DNA of 26,508 bases from [Haemophilus] felis (GTDB taxonomy: Bacteria > Pseudomonadota > Gammaproteobacteria > Enterobacterales > Pasteurellaceae). Below the pieces are notes generated by a model, which was not told where the DNA came from, ran no database searches, and saw only the letters and a program-made list of their open reading frames with translations. Location of the stretch: assembly GCA_002015125.1 (NCBI GenBank), contig MUYB01000056.1, positions 1 to 26,508 of the forward strand, written 5' to 3'. Within the stretch, counting starts at the first letter, position 1, and every line of letters starts with the position of its first letter. A program made the position numbers and the translations under genes. Shown here in pieces: positions 1 to 9,678 of the stretch.

Positions 1-68
1 TGGTCAACGTGGCCGATTGTACCCACGTTAACGTGCGGTTTTGTACGTTCAAATTTTTCTTTAGACAT
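1..68 (-). CDS. tuf: Elongation factor Tu, N-terminal fragment (runs off the window)
   Basis: Only the first 22 codons are inside the window. They read MSKEKFERTKPHVNVGTIGH and then VD, the invariant EF-Tu N-terminus leading into the GHVDHGKTT P-loop, which lies beyond the edge. EF-Tu is the GTPase that delivers aminoacyl-tRNA to the ribosome. It follows fusA by 59 bases on the same strand, the usual last gene of the str operon. A ribosome-binding sequence (AGGAAAC) precedes the ATG. Most gamma-proteobacteria carry two nearly identical tuf genes; this position corresponds to tufA. Confidence 0.95.
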   Translation of the reverse strand, partial: MSKEKFERTKPHVNVGTIGHVD

Positions 69-127
69 TGCTAATGTTTCCTATGTGAAAATTTCCGTAG
101 TGCAAAATGCACCATGGAGTTTAAAAA

Positions 128-2230
128 TTATTTTTTACGCGCTTCAATAACTGCTGCTGCAACACTGGTTGGTGCTTCAGCATATTTTAACGGTTCCATT
201 GAGTATGAAGCACGACCTTGAGTTTGTGAACGAAGGTCAGTTGCATAACCAAACATTTCTGAAAGTGGTACTTCAGCATTGATTTTCACAACAAACTCAT
301 TTGCTTCTTGGCCATTTACCATCGCACGACGACGACTTAAATCACCAATTACATCACCAACATAATCCGGTGGAGTTTCTACTTCTACTTTCATAATTGG
401 CTCAAGTAGAACTGGGTTTGCTTTTGCGAACGCTGCTTTAAAGGCTAATGACGCTGCAAGTTTAAACGCTAATTCTGATGAGTCCACATCGTGGTATGAA
501 CCGAAGTGTAAACGCACACCTAAATCAACTACTGGGTAGCCCGCTAATGGACCTGATTTAAGTTGTTCTTGGATACCTTTATCAACCGCAGGAATGTATT
601 CACCAGGAATTACACCACCTTTGATTTCGTTGACAAATTCATAACCCGGACCTTCTGGCTCCAACGGATACAAGTCAATAACCACATGACCGTATTGACC
701 ACGACCACCAGATTGTTTTGCGTGTTTACCTTCAACATCGTTAACACGAGTGCGGATAGTTTCACGGTAAGATACTTGTGGTTTACCGATATTTGCTTCC
801 ACTTTGAACTCACGTTTCATACGGTCAACGATGATATCTAAGTGCAACTCACCCATACCTGAGATGATGGTTTCACCTGACTCTTCATCTGTGTGAACAC
901 GGAATGAAGGGTCTTCTTGTGCTAAACGACCTAATGCAAGCCCCATTTTCTCTTGGTCTGCTTTAGTTTTTGGTTCAACAGCCACAGAGATTACTGGCTC
1001 TGGGAATTCCATACGCTCAAGGATGATTGGCGCATCTTGTGCACATAATGTGTCACCTGTACCTACATCTTTTAAGCCGATTGCAGCTGCGATGTCACCT
1101 GCACGAACTTCTTTGATTTCGTCACGTTTGTTAGCGTGCATTTGTACGATACGACCGAAACGTTCACGTTTATCTTTTACAGAGTTCAATACAGTGTCGC
1201 CAGAGTTGATCACACCAGAGTAAACACGGAAGAAGGTTAAGTTACCTACGAATGGGTCTGTTGCAATTTTGAACGCTAACGCAGCAAATGGTTCATCATC
1301 GCTTGCGTGACGCTCACCTTCGGTTTCATCTGGGTTGATACCTTTGATTGCTGGAATATCGGTTGGTGCTGGTAAATAATCGATTACCGCATCAAGCATT
1401 GCTTGAACACCTTTGTTTTTGAACGCAGAACCACAGCAAACAGGAATGATTTCGTTTGCTAATACACGCTGACGCAAACCTGCTTTGATTTCTTCTTCAG
1501 TTAATTCTTCACCACCAAGGTATTTTTCCATTAACTCTTCAGAAGCTTCAGCAGCAGACTCAACTAAGTTTTGACGCCATTCTTCACACGCAGAAAGCAT
1601 TTCTGCTGGAACATCTTCATAGGTAAATGTCATACCTTGATCTTCTTCATTCCAGTTAATTGCTTTCATTTTGATTAAGTCAACAACACCTTTGAAGCTA
1701 TCTTCTGATCCAATTGGTAATTGAAGCGCTACGGAGTTACCGCCTAAGCGGGTTTTGATTTGCTCAACAACACGTAAGAAGTTTGCACCTGTACGGTCCA
1801 TTTTATTTACGAACGCAATACGAGGCACTTTATATTTGTTTGCCTGACGCCATACGGTTTCAGACTGTGGTTGCACACCACCTACCGCACAATAAACCAT
1901 TACTGCACCATCAAGAACACGCATTGAACGTTCTACTTCGATAGTAAAGTCCACGTGCCCTGGGGTGTCGATAACGTTGATACGATGTTGTTGATATTGT
2001 TGGGACATACCAGACCAGAACGCAGTTGTTGCAGCAGAGGTGATGGTGATACCACGCTCTTGCTCTTGTTCCATCCAGTCCATAGTGGCTGCACCATCGT
2101 GCACCTCACCGATTTTATGACTCACGCCTGTATAGAATAAGATACGCTCAGATGTGGTGGTTTTACCTGCATCGATGTGCGCACTGATACCGATGTTACG
2201 GTAGCGTGAAATTGGAGTTGTACGAGCCAT
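128..2230 (-). CDS. fusA: Elongation factor G, ribosomal translocase GTPase
   Basis: The 700-residue protein has the length and domain order of bacterial EF-G and catalyses GTP-dependent translocation and, with RRF, ribosome recycling. GTPase motifs are visible: AHIDAGKTT (about 17-25), DTPGHVDF (88-95, with His92) and NKMD (142-145). Domains II to V follow, including GRGQYGHV in domain IV and [13 protein letters not shown] in domain V. The ATG at 2230 is preceded by AAGGAAAT. It lies between rpsG and tuf in the str operon, separated from rpsG by about 100 bases that contain a strong hairpin. No frameshift or missing motif was seen. Confidence 0.98.
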   Translation of the reverse strand: MARTTPISRYRNIGISAHIDAGKTTTSERILFYTGVSHKIGEVHDGAATMDWMEQEQERGITITSAATTAFWSGMSQQYQQHRINVIDTPGHVDFTIEVERSMRVLDGAVMVYCAVGGVQPQSETVWRQANKYKVPRIAFVNKMDRTGANFLRVVEQIKTRLGGNSVALQLPIGSEDSFKGVVDLIKMKAINWNEEDQGMTFTYEDVPAEMLSACEEWRQNLVESAAEASEELMEKYLGGEELTEEEIKAGLRQRVLANEIIPVCCGSAFKNKGVQAMLDAVIDYLPAPTDIPAIKGINPDETEGERHASDDEPFAALAFKIATDPFVGNLTFFRVYSGVINSGDTVLNSVKDKRERFGRIVQMHANKRDEIKEVRAGDIAAAIGLKDVGTGDTLCAQDAPIILERMEFPEPVISVAVEPKTKADQEKMGLALGRLAQEDPSFRVHTDEESGETIISGMGELHLDIIVDRMKREFKVEANIGKPQVSYRETIRTRVNDVEGKHAKQSGGRGQYGHVVIDLYPLEPEGPGYEFVNEIKGGVIPGEYIPAVDKGIQEQLKSGPLAGYPVVDLGVRLHFGSYHDVDSSELAFKLAASLAFKAAFAKANPVLLEPIMKVEVETPPDYVGDVIGDLSRRRAMVNGQEANEFVVKINAEVPLSEMFGYATDLRSQTQGRASYSMEPLKYAEAPTSVAAAVIEARKK

Positions 2231-2276
2231 TATTATTTCCTTGTTTGGAATGTAATATGAAATTTTAAATAGGATA

Positions 2277-2310
2277 AGGCTTCACCACATTGCATAATGA
2301 GATGAAGCCT
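2277..2310 (-). terminator. rpsG-fusA intercistronic hairpin, possible attenuator or processing site
   Basis: AGGCTTCA and TGAAGCCT are perfect 8-base arms. In the minus-strand RNA the pairing continues inward with one mismatch to an ATGC loop, giving about 15 pairs. The 3' flank is U-rich but interrupted (TTATCCTATTT), so this is not a textbook terminator. It sits between the ribosomal protein genes and the elongation factor genes and could set their ratio by partial termination or transcript stabilisation. Confidence 0.45.
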
Positions 2311-2331
2311 GAAAAACGAGTTGCTAAGAAA

Positions 2332-3340
<1,009 letters not shown>

Positions 3341-3392
3341 TCATAAAAGAATGTTTATACACATATCTATTCCATACAGAAATAGACGTGGA

Positions 3393-3421
3393 ATTCTAAT
3401 CTTGAAAGGTAAAGATGTCAA
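3393..3421 (-). promoter_or_regulatory. Probable sigma-70 promoter of the str operon
   Basis: On the minus strand a perfect -35 TTGACA (3416-3421) is followed after exactly 17 bases by -10 TAGAAT (3393-3398), one mismatch from consensus. It lies about 80 bases upstream of rpsL. The strength fits a highly expressed ribosomal operon. Confidence 0.75.
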
Positions 3422-3449
3422 GAAATAAGCAGATAAGAAGTTTCTCACT

Positions 3450-3479
3450 AAAAAAACAAAGGCGCATCTTAAATGCGCC
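3450..3479 (-). terminator. Intrinsic terminator downstream of lptD
   Basis: GGCGCAT and ATGCGCC (3461-3467 and 3473-3479) form a 7-pair GC-rich stem with a 5-base loop. On the minus strand it is followed by TTTGTTTTTTT. It lies 11 bases beyond the lptD stop and separates lptD from the str promoter. Confidence 0.88.
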
Positions 3480-3490
3480 CTATGATTTAT

Positions 3491-5815
3491 TTAGAAAGCT
3501 AATGTTTTTAGGTAAGGTAATTTTCCTGAACTTAGCATTTTTTCAATATTATTATAATGCATACTCGGGCTTAAACCTCTAAGCTCAAAATTAATAGTAA
3601 AGCTCCTGTCATAGAATATTTCATTATTTCTTTGATTTGGGCGACTTGCCACTCCTCTGCGAGCGCCAAAATTAACCGCCCAACAACAGGTATGGTATTC
3701 TAACCCCAAATATTGCTCTAAAGGCCTATCTAAACTTAAATCCTGATAATGACGTGCAACCACAGACCAATAATCATTTAATTCCCAAGCGGTAACAATG
3801 CCTAATTGTTTTATATCTTGAGCCTCTCCATTTGTTTTACGAGATAAATTCTGGGCAATATAATTTTTGTTGACATAACGATAACTTAATTGCACTAAAT
3901 TATGGTTATTCACCTGATATTCCAAAGCAAAATTAGCTAATGACATTTCATTTAGACGAGTGTCGTATTGTAGACTACCGCGCCAATAAATATTGTCATT
4001 CAATTTCCAATTAGACTCTAAAGACCAAGAAGATGAATTGCCTTGGCTACTATTATCGGCGCTATCATCAATACGAGCATCTTTCATGTAGTAAATTTGT
4101 CCAGCGGATAAATTAAAACGCTCCTCACCTTTTCCATCATAGAAACGCGTTGTAACACCGACGGTCGCTTGGTTAGCGGAAGCAATTCTATCTAACCCTG
4201 CATAACGACGATCGCTAAAGAGCGCCAAATAATCTTGCTGTAATAAAGAAGAATCGTAGCCAAAATAATCTGTAGCAGCACTTGAACCAATAGCGCTTTG
4301 ATTTTTATAAGGTCTATATAGATATTGAATTCGCGGCTCAAGGGTTTGCGTATAACCCGAAATAAAGGTATTTGGCGACGTTAAGGAAGTTTGTAATTCA
4401 ACTTTTACTTGCGGTAATACGCGACTCACTGAACGTTTAACTTGCTCCGCTCTAGGATCATTACCGCTTTGTTGATAATACTTCGTTGCATATAGCTTGG
4501 TTTCTAAATTCAAACTACCATAACGATTTGACAAAGGTAAACTAAGCGCAGGCTCAATATGAAAACGAGAAGCTCTTGGCATCATCGGATTTTTATTTTC
4601 AAAACGAGTAGCTTGAGCAAACACCTTAAAATCAACTAAATTCGCAATATTGTTCTTGTAATAGTTAATATCTAATTGTGGAATAACTCTGTATGGCGCT
4701 TCATTAACATCACCAAACACCTGAAATTGTTTCACAGACAACGCAATATTGTAATTAGGCTGGTGATAAGCCACTTTACCATATTGGACAGCATATCCAT
4801 CGGTGCTATTACCATATTCAGATTGAAAATCATCAAAATACGCAGTATCACTTACCTTGGTATAATCCAATTCTAAACGCCAATTTTCTGACAGACTAGT
4901 GTTGTGCTTCCAATAAAAAAGGTAACGAGAAAAGTCATCATCCAGATGATTTTTTAGACGATCATGATGCATATATTCCGATACAATAACACCTTCACCC
5001 AATTTGGTTAAATAACGCGCCTCACCATTAAATTGCCAACCGCGTTTTGACATAAATTTAGGCGTAAAAGTAAAATCTGCATTCGGCGCAATATTCCAAT
5101 AAATAGGTTGAGCATAATAATAGCCATGACGGCTCGAACGACCAACTTTAGGAATCAGTAATCCAGAGCGACGGCGATCGCCTATAGGCAATTGTAAATA
5201 TGGTGTGTAAAACACAGGCACACCATAAATTTTAAAACGCGCATTCCACATTTCCGCATATTCACCTTCTATATCCTGACGAATTTCTGAGGCCTGAATG
5301 CTCCAAGAATCATCGTTTTGCAAACAGGAAGTGAATGTCGCATTGTGCATAACTCGTTCAGTAGAATTACTATTTATCGAAACCGCTTCACCACGCCCTT
5401 GACGTCCAACCAAGTGATAGCTAGCACCAGATACAGATGAATTTCTATTATTAAGATTAACTTCTGCGCTTTTCCCTTTTAATTCAATTTGATGATCAGA
5501 ATAACGAAATCCCTGTGGCGCAAAAGCAACACGCTGAGTAGAATCTTGCTCAACCACCTCTAACTGCTCCGCAGATAGATAACGACTGCCTTGTTGAACT
5601 TCTACATTTCCAGAATACTTCGCATAAGAAGAGCCAGCTTCTGCTTGGTTTGCATAAATATAGATAGGTAGTTCATTTAAATTGCCCTCATTAGATTCAC
5701 CAGTAAATTGAGGAACACTTGATAAACATTGGGTTTGCAAATTTGCAAAACTAAATTGACTATATAAACCAATTCCTATCGACGTTAACGCCGAGATATA
5801 AAAATTTTTTTTCAT
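3491..5815 (-). CDS. lptD: LPS assembly outer-membrane protein LptD
   Basis: The 774-residue precursor inserts LPS or lipooligosaccharide into the outer leaflet of the outer membrane as the LptDE complex. A signal peptide covers about residues 1-24 (MKKNFYISALTSIGIGLYSQ...FA). An OstA-type N-terminal domain (about 50-160) is followed by the 26-strand barrel domain, seen in alternating YWxHNTSLSENWRLELDY-type strands. The four cysteines of the LptD disulphide network are present: Cys30, Cys164 (FTSC) and the adjacent pair in HTCCWAVNFGARR near the C-terminus. Length is in the family range. It has its own terminator and probably its own promoter. No surA neighbour is present here, unlike in E. 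coli. Confidence 0.96.
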   Translation of the reverse strand: MKKNFYISALTSIGIGLYSQFSFANLQTQCLSSVPQFTGESNEGNLNELPIYIYANQAEAGSSYAKYSGNVEVQQGSRYLSAEQLEVVEQDSTQRVAFAPQGFRYSDHQIELKGKSAEVNLNNRNSSVSGASYHLVGRQGRGEAVSINSNSTERVMHNATFTSCLQNDDSWSIQASEIRQDIEGEYAEMWNARFKIYGVPVFYTPYLQLPIGDRRRSGLLIPKVGRSSRHGYYYAQPIYWNIAPNADFTFTPKFMSKRGWQFNGEARYLTKLGEGVIVSEYMHHDRLKNHLDDDFSRYLFYWKHNTSLSENWRLELDYTKVSDTAYFDDFQSEYGNSTDGYAVQYGKVAYHQPNYNIALSVKQFQVFGDVNEAPYRVIPQLDINYYKNNIANLVDFKVFAQATRFENKNPMMPRASRFHIEPALSLPLSNRYGSLNLETKLYATKYYQQSGNDPRAEQVKRSVSRVLPQVKVELQTSLTSPNTFISGYTQTLEPRIQYLYRPYKNQSAIGSSAATDYFGYDSSLLQQDYLALFSDRRYAGLDRIASANQATVGVTTRFYDGKGEERFNLSAGQIYYMKDARIDDSADNSSQGNSSSWSLESNWKLNDNIYWRGSLQYDTRLNEMSLANFALEYQVNNHNLVQLSYRYVNKNYIAQNLSRKTNGEAQDIKQLGIVTAWELNDYWSVVARHYQDLSLDRPLEQYLGLEYHTCCWAVNFGARRGVASRPNQRNNEIFYDRSFTINFELRGLSPSMHYNNIEKMLSSGKLPYLKTLAF

Positions 5816-5847
5816 TGAATAACCATACCTAAAATAAATTTTTGCAA

Positions 5848-5876
5848 ATTATACTGAAAAATAAAATAAAGGCATA
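5848..5876 (-). promoter_or_regulatory. Possible lptD promoter
   Basis: A perfect -10 TATAAT (5848-5853, minus strand) lies 32 bases upstream of the lptD ATG. The hexamer 17 bases further up is TATGCC (5871-5876), a poor -35. A nearby inverted repeat TTCCA-ATA-TGGAA (5881-5893) could be an activator or sigma-E-related element, but I see no convincing sigma-E consensus. Confidence 0.42.
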
Positions 5877-5930
5877 TTGTTTCCAATATGGAACGAGATG
5901 AACAACAAACCTCTTTACTAGATAATGAGC

Positions 5931-6317
5931 TTAGGAAATCCAATACCGAACGGCGATAATCCCCAACACAGTACAAAGTAAAGAACCAAGTACATGAAAC
6001 AAGAGAATCATTAGCGCATTGAATAAACTTCCCTGAAAAAGATTCTCAATGACTTCCGCAGAAAAAGCGGAGAAGGTCGTTAAACTACCAAGAAATCCCG
6101 TAATGAGAAATAACCGCCACCATGAGCCAAATAAAGGGAAAAACCAGCAACAGGCGATAGTAATACCAATGATAAAACTACCTAAATAATTAGCAACCAG
6201 AACACCAAAAGATAAAGAAGTGAACAAAGAATTTAACCATAACCCTAATCCCCAACGTACACAAGCGCCGAGGCTAGCTCCCAGGCTAATCAGTAAAACA
6301 CTTTGCCACCACATCAT
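5931..6317 (-). CDS. crcB: Fluoride channel CrcB (Fluc family)
   Basis: The 128-residue, four-helix membrane protein matches the Fluc/CrcB family, which exports fluoride as a dual-topology dimer. Diagnostic motifs are GACVRWGLG (18-26), NYLGSFIIG near residue 44, and GFLGSLTTFSAFS, the conserved Na+/fluoride pore segment. Two ATG codons open the frame (MMWWQ), so the start could be one codon later. Its start lies 5 bases beyond the stop of the upstream HAD gene, so the two are probably cotranscribed. I saw no crcB-type fluoride riboswitch upstream of either gene. Confidence 0.93.
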   Translation of the reverse strand: MMWWQSVLLISLGASLGACVRWGLGLWLNSLFTSLSFGVLVANYLGSFIIGITIACCWFFPLFGSWWRLFLITGFLGSLTTFSAFSAEVIENLFQGSLFNALMILLFHVLGSLLCTVLGIIAVRYWIS

Positions 6318-6322
6318 ATTAT

Positions 6323-7141
6323 TTAGCTAAGGTTGAAACACTGCTGTAAATAATTTGCTACAGCTTCATCTGCATGATGTCCAATTTCTTCTAATCCAAG
6401 CGAAAGCGCCTTTAATCGAGGATCGGCATTTTCCATGATGCACCCTTTACCGACTTGAGTAAGCATTTCTACATCATTTAAGCCATCACCAAATGCGATA
6501 CAATTTTGCATTCCATAATCACGATCAGCTAGTACAGATTCAAGCGCTTTTGCTTTAGAGACATTTTTATTCATCACCTCTAAGCAAATCGGAGTGGAAT
6601 AAGTAACATTTACTTTATCGCCGTAATGCTGCTTAATATGTTGTTCTAAGCCAATCAGATCTTTAGGTTCACGTCCTAAGAAAAATACTTTTTCCGTATT
6701 TTTTCCATGATGTTTTGAGAAATCAATCACTTGATACATAAACCCAGACTCTTGATGAAAATGACGTAATTGAGGCACATCAATATTAATAAACCAATCA
6801 TTTCCTTGATAAGAATTAACGCAGACTTTTGTTTGATCAAAAGGCAATTGCATGATTTCTAACGCAATTTCAGGATTCAAATTATCCGAAAAAAGTAAAT
6901 CACCTTGCAAAGACTGGGCCTTAGCGCCATTGGAGGTTATCATCACCGCATTGTTAATATTTATCTTTTCTAAAAGATAAGCGACATCAACATGACTACG
7001 TCCTGTCGCGAGGATAATATCCACCCCCTTATCCGCCAACTTTCTTAAGATATTAATGGAGAATTCACCTAAAATATGTTGGCCATTAAGTAAAGTACCA
7101 TCTAAATCTGATACTACTGCGCGAAAATTTGCGTTATTCAT
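6323..7141 (-). CDS. Cof-type HAD-superfamily phosphatase
   Basis: The 272-residue protein has the HAD IIB (Cof/YidA-like) layout: motif I SDLDGTLLNG with nucleophile Asp12 and acid/base Asp14, motif II in MITSNGAKA, a C2 cap in the middle, and motif IV AFGDGLNDVEML. Family members dephosphorylate sugar phosphates, flavin or pyridoxal phosphates; the substrate cannot be told from sequence. It leads a two-gene unit with crcB and is divergent from talB across a 173-base gap. AAAGGATAA before the ATG supports the start. A TATTAT -10-like element (7179-7184 region) lies about 40 bases upstream, overlapped by an ATCAC-N6-GTGAT repeat. Confidence 0.9.
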   Translation of the reverse strand: MNNANFRAVVSDLDGTLLNGQHILGEFSINILRKLADKGVDIILATGRSHVDVAYLLEKININNAVMITSNGAKAQSLQGDLLFSDNLNPEIALEIMQLPFDQTKVCVNSYQGNDWFINIDVPQLRHFHQESGFMYQVIDFSKHHGKNTEKVFFLGREPKDLIGLEQHIKQHYGDKVNVTYSTPICLEVMNKNVSKAKALESVLADRDYGMQNCIAFGDGLNDVEMLTQVGKGCIMENADPRLKALSLGLEEIGHHADEAVANYLQQCFNLS

Positions 7142-7246
7142 TGGGTTATCCTTTTATATAAAAAATTAATGGGAGGATAATATCACAAAGTCGTGATTTA
7201 AGCGCTTATGGCTAGATTATTTTTCCAACTATTCTGCAATAAACCT

Positions 7247-7275
7247 CTGTCATTTCTTAGCTAATGTGCTATTTT
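7247..7275 (+). promoter_or_regulatory. Possible talB promoter
   Basis: CTGTCA (7247-7252) and TATTTT (7270-7275) are separated by 17 bases, about 40 bases upstream of the talB start. Each hexamer has four or five matches to the sigma-70 consensus. AAGGA at 7301-7305 is the ribosome-binding site. Moderate to weak evidence. Confidence 0.35.
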
Positions 7276-7314
7276 ATGCAACCCTGTTCCACATTTAAAA
7301 AAGGAAAATAAAAC

Positions 7315-8268
7315 ATGACAACACAACTTGATGCATTGCGTAATATGACTGTCGTCGTTGCTGACACTGGAGACATTGAAGCGATAAAAAAATATCAACC
7401 AGAAGATGCAACAACTAACCCATCTTTAATTTTGAGCGCGTCGGCGTTACCACAATACGCACCATTAATTGATGAAGCTATCGCCTATGCGAAAGCAAAA
7501 AGTACCTGTTCAAAACAACAATTAATTGATGCAGAAGATAAATTAGCCGTGAATATTGGCTTAGAAATTCTAAAAATTGTTCCAGGACGCATCTCAACTG
7601 AAGTTGATGCTCGCCTCTCTTACGATACCCAAGCAACAATTGAAAAAGCTAAAAAACTTATCGCGCTTTATAACGAAGCAGGTATTTCAAATGACCGCAT
7701 CTTAATTAAAATTGCCTCAACATGGCAGGGAATTCGCGCTGCGGAAGAACTAGAAAAGCAAGGAATTAACTGTAACCTCACCTTATTATTCTCTGAAGCT
7801 CAGGCCCGTGCTTGTGCCGAAGCTGGTGTTTACTTAATTTCTCCATTTGTGGGCCGCATCCTGGATTGGTACAAAACAAATAGTGATAAAAAAGAATATG
7901 CGCCAGCAGAAGATCCTGGCGTAGTATCTGTTACTAAAATCTACAATTACTACAAAGAGTACGGCTACAATACTATCGTAATGGGTGCAAGCTTCCGCAA
8001 CCTTGGTGAAATCACTGAATTAGCAGGTTGCGACCGACTCACCATAGCGCCGGCGCTATTAAAAGAATTGCAAGAGAATACAAGCTCCCTTGAACGCAAA
8101 CTGAGTTATAGCGGAGAAATCAAAGCGAAACCACAGCCTTTAACCGAATCAGAGTTTTATTGGCAGCATAATAGCGATGCAATGGCGGTAGAAAAACTAG
8201 CGGAAGGTATTCGTAAATTCGCAGTAGATCAAGAGAAATTAGAAGCGATGTTAATCGCGAAATTCTAA
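7315..8268 (+). CDS. talB: Transaldolase
   Basis: This 317-residue class I transaldolase transfers a dihydroxyacetone unit between sedoheptulose 7-phosphate and glyceraldehyde 3-phosphate in the non-oxidative pentose phosphate pathway. The Schiff-base lysine is Lys132 ([17 protein letters not shown]), with Asp17 (VADTGD) and Glu96 ([12 protein letters not shown]) at the E. coli TalB positions. NCNLTLLFS and [12 protein letters not shown] are also typical. Length equals E. coli TalB. It is a single-gene unit, divergent from the HAD gene, ending at a strong bidirectional terminator. Confidence 0.97.
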   Translation: MTTQLDALRNMTVVVADTGDIEAIKKYQPEDATTNPSLILSASALPQYAPLIDEAIAYAKAKSTCSKQQLIDAEDKLAVNIGLEILKIVPGRISTEVDARLSYDTQATIEKAKKLIALYNEAGISNDRILIKIASTWQGIRAAEELEKQGINCNLTLLFSEAQARACAEAGVYLISPFVGRILDWYKTNSDKKEYAPAEDPGVVSVTKIYNYYKEYGYNTIVMGASFRNLGEITELAGCDRLTIAPALLKELQENTSSLERKLSYSGEIKAKPQPLTESEFYWQHNSDAMAVEKLAEGIRKFAVDQEKLEAMLIAKF

Positions 8269-8290
8269 TTAACCTTTTATTTAGCCCCCC

Positions 8291-8318
8291 AAAAAAGCGG
8301 ATTTTGATCCGCTTTTTT
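8291..8318. terminator. Bidirectional intrinsic terminator between talB and the purT remnant
   Basis: A perfect 12-base inverted repeat, AAAAAAGCGGAT and ATCCGCTTTTTT, with a TTTG loop. T-runs occur on both strands, so it serves talB (plus) and would have served purT (minus). Confidence 0.93.
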
Positions 8319-8335
8319 ATCACTTCAACAATAAT

Positions 8336-8902
8336 TTACAAAGTTACTTCCAGTTTTTCATAAGCACGACGTGCTTTTTCTAGCGCTTTTTCCACAGAAA
8401 TATCTCGTGCTAACACAACGCCCATTCGACGATGTCCGTTCACTTCACCTTTACCAAATAAACGAATATTAGTATTAGGTTCTGCTAACACTCTTTCTAA
8501 ATTACCAAATTGTACTTGATTTGATTTACCTTCAACCAAAATAGCTTTTGAAGCGGAAGGGCTAATCAAATTAATTTCAGGAATCGGCAGACCTAAAATA
8601 GCACGAGCATGTAGTGCAAATTCAGAGAGTTCTTGAGAAATGAGAGTAACCATTCCCGTATCATGAGGGCGCGGTGATACTTCGTTAAAAATAACTTCGT
8701 CTCCACAAATAAATAATTCCACGCCGAAAATTCCTCGTCCACCCAAAGCTGAGGTAATTTTTTCCGCAATATCCTGTGCTTTCTTCAGTGCGATTTCTGA
8801 CATTGCTTGAGGCTGCCAAGATTCACGATAATCACCATCAATTTGTACATGCCCGATAGGCGCTAAGAATGAGGTTCCATGAATATGACGTACAGTTAAT
8901 AA
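8336..8902 (-). pseudogene. purT: purT remnant (C-terminal half of formate-dependent GAR transformylase)
   Basis: About 188 codons match the C-terminal half of PurT, normally about 392 residues, which makes formylglycinamide ribonucleotide from formate and ATP in purine synthesis. Recognisable pieces: [33 protein letters not shown] and [20 protein letters not shown]. An internal ATG at 8803 gives 155 codons, but PurT homology continues in frame upstream to about 8902 (LLTV...[17 protein letters not shown]) without a start. The N-terminal GAR-binding and first ATP-grasp parts are absent. The homology begins about 40 bases after the luxS stop, so a deletion brought luxS against the middle of purT. 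The remnant ends at the talB terminator. A functional product is very unlikely. Confidence 0.88.
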
Positions 8903-8908
8903 AGAAAG

Positions 8909-8928
8909 GGGCTGTAGTAGATTAGCCC
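8909..8928 (-). terminator. Weak terminator-like hairpin after luxS
   Basis: On the minus strand GGGCT and AGCCC pair around a 10-base loop and are followed by CTTTCTTT, directly after the luxS stop and at the edge of the purT remnant. Five pairs only, so tentative. Confidence 0.3.
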
Positions 8929-8937
8929 TAAATTTTA

Positions 8938-9444
8938 TTATGCTTTGAGTCGTTTTTCGTCGAGTAATAAATCTTCATTTTTATTCACGCCGACGCCTCT
9001 TTCAATTACATTTTGAGCGATAGATTGTGCTTCAGTTAAGGAATGCTCAGTATATGTACCACATTGATATTCATTTAATTCTGGGATATGGCTTTGATCT
9101 TGCACAGCTAAAACATCTTGCATCGACGCTAACCATGCCGTTGCAACCTGTTGCTCCGTAGGTGAGCCAATTAACGACATATAAAACCCAGTACGACAAC
9201 CCATAGGTGATATATCAATAATTTCTACATCTGCGCCATTTAGATGATCGCGCATAAAACCAGCAAATAAATGCTCTAAGGTATGAATACCTTTAGGAGA
9301 AAGGATTTCTTTATTTGGAATACAAAAACGAAGATCAAATACAGTAATAGTATCCCCTTTAGGAGTTTGCATTGTTTTTGCAACACGCACAGCAGGCGCT
9401 TTCATAATAGTATGATCAACTTTAAAGCTATCAAGTAATGGCAT
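8938..9444 (-). CDS. luxS: S-ribosylhomocysteine lyase LuxS (AI-2 synthase)
   Basis: The 168-residue metalloenzyme cleaves S-ribosylhomocysteine to homocysteine and DPD, the precursor of autoinducer-2, in the activated-methyl cycle. Metal ligands His54 and His58 (HTLEHLF) and Cys128 (YQCGT), and the catalytic Cys83 (MGCRTGF), are all in place. Length is standard. AAGGACAT before the ATG supports the start. It is monocistronic in practice, since downstream lies only the purT remnant. The protein is clearly Haemophilus-like but differs from the H. influenzae sequence at many positions (for example [17 protein letters not shown]). Confidence 0.97.
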   Translation of the reverse strand: MPLLDSFKVDHTIMKAPAVRVAKTMQTPKGDTITVFDLRFCIPNKEILSPKGIHTLEHLFAGFMRDHLNGADVEIIDISPMGCRTGFYMSLIGSPTEQQVATAWLASMQDVLAVQDQSHIPELNEYQCGTYTEHSLTEAQSIAQNVIERGVGVNKNEDLLLDEKRLKA

Positions 9445-9489
9445 AATATGTCCTTAATGTCGTTGGATAAAATAAATTAAAAATTTTTG

Positions 9490-9551
9490 AACTTTATTAA
9501 ATATGTATAGTCTTATGTAGCGAATAACTTGCGATTGTCTTTAATAAAGTT
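9490..9551. repeat. 12-base inverted repeat between luxS and the PRD gene
   Basis: AACTTTATTAAA (9490-9501) and its exact complement TTTAATAAAGTT (9540-9551) are 38 bases apart. In a plus-strand transcript it would form a long-loop stem just upstream of the orphan terminator; on the minus strand it lies in the luxS promoter or leader region. It may be a regulator site or RNA structure. Confidence 0.5.
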
Positions 9552-9565
9552 AATTCCTTAATTCG

Positions 9566-9592
9566 GCCACACCATTTTTTGTGTGGCTTTTT
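9566..9592 (+). terminator. Orphan plus-strand intrinsic terminator
   Basis: GCCACAC (9566-9572) and GTGTGGC (9581-9587) form a 7-pair stem with an 8-base loop, followed by TTTTTCTTTT on the plus strand. No plus-strand gene ends upstream: luxS is on the other strand and talB has its own terminator. It could end an unannotated small RNA starting near 9515, stop readthrough, or be left from a lost gene. Confidence 0.75.
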
Positions 9593-9678
9593 CTTTTCCC
9601 AAAAATAAAAATGCTTTTCAAAGGTAGTTAATTTGCATTGAGTTAGCTAAACTAGCCCTATTACCTTTGGGAGGATTT

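Noticed and set aside
563..841. 92-codon plus-strand frame inside fusA
   Set aside because: Antisense shadow of a conserved gene, with no ribosome-binding site or recognisable domain.
7182..7197. ATCAC-N6-GTGAT as a CRP site
   Set aside because: The half-sites have the opposite order to the CRP consensus TGTGA-N6-TCACA.
7142..7314. A fluoride riboswitch controlling the HAD-crcB unit
   Set aside because: I could not find the conserved crcB-motif core; only a sigma-70-like promoter and an ATCAC-N6-GTGAT repeat are present.
8336..8803. An intact 155-residue gene
   Set aside because: PurT homology continues upstream of the ATG without a start, so this is a truncated remnant.
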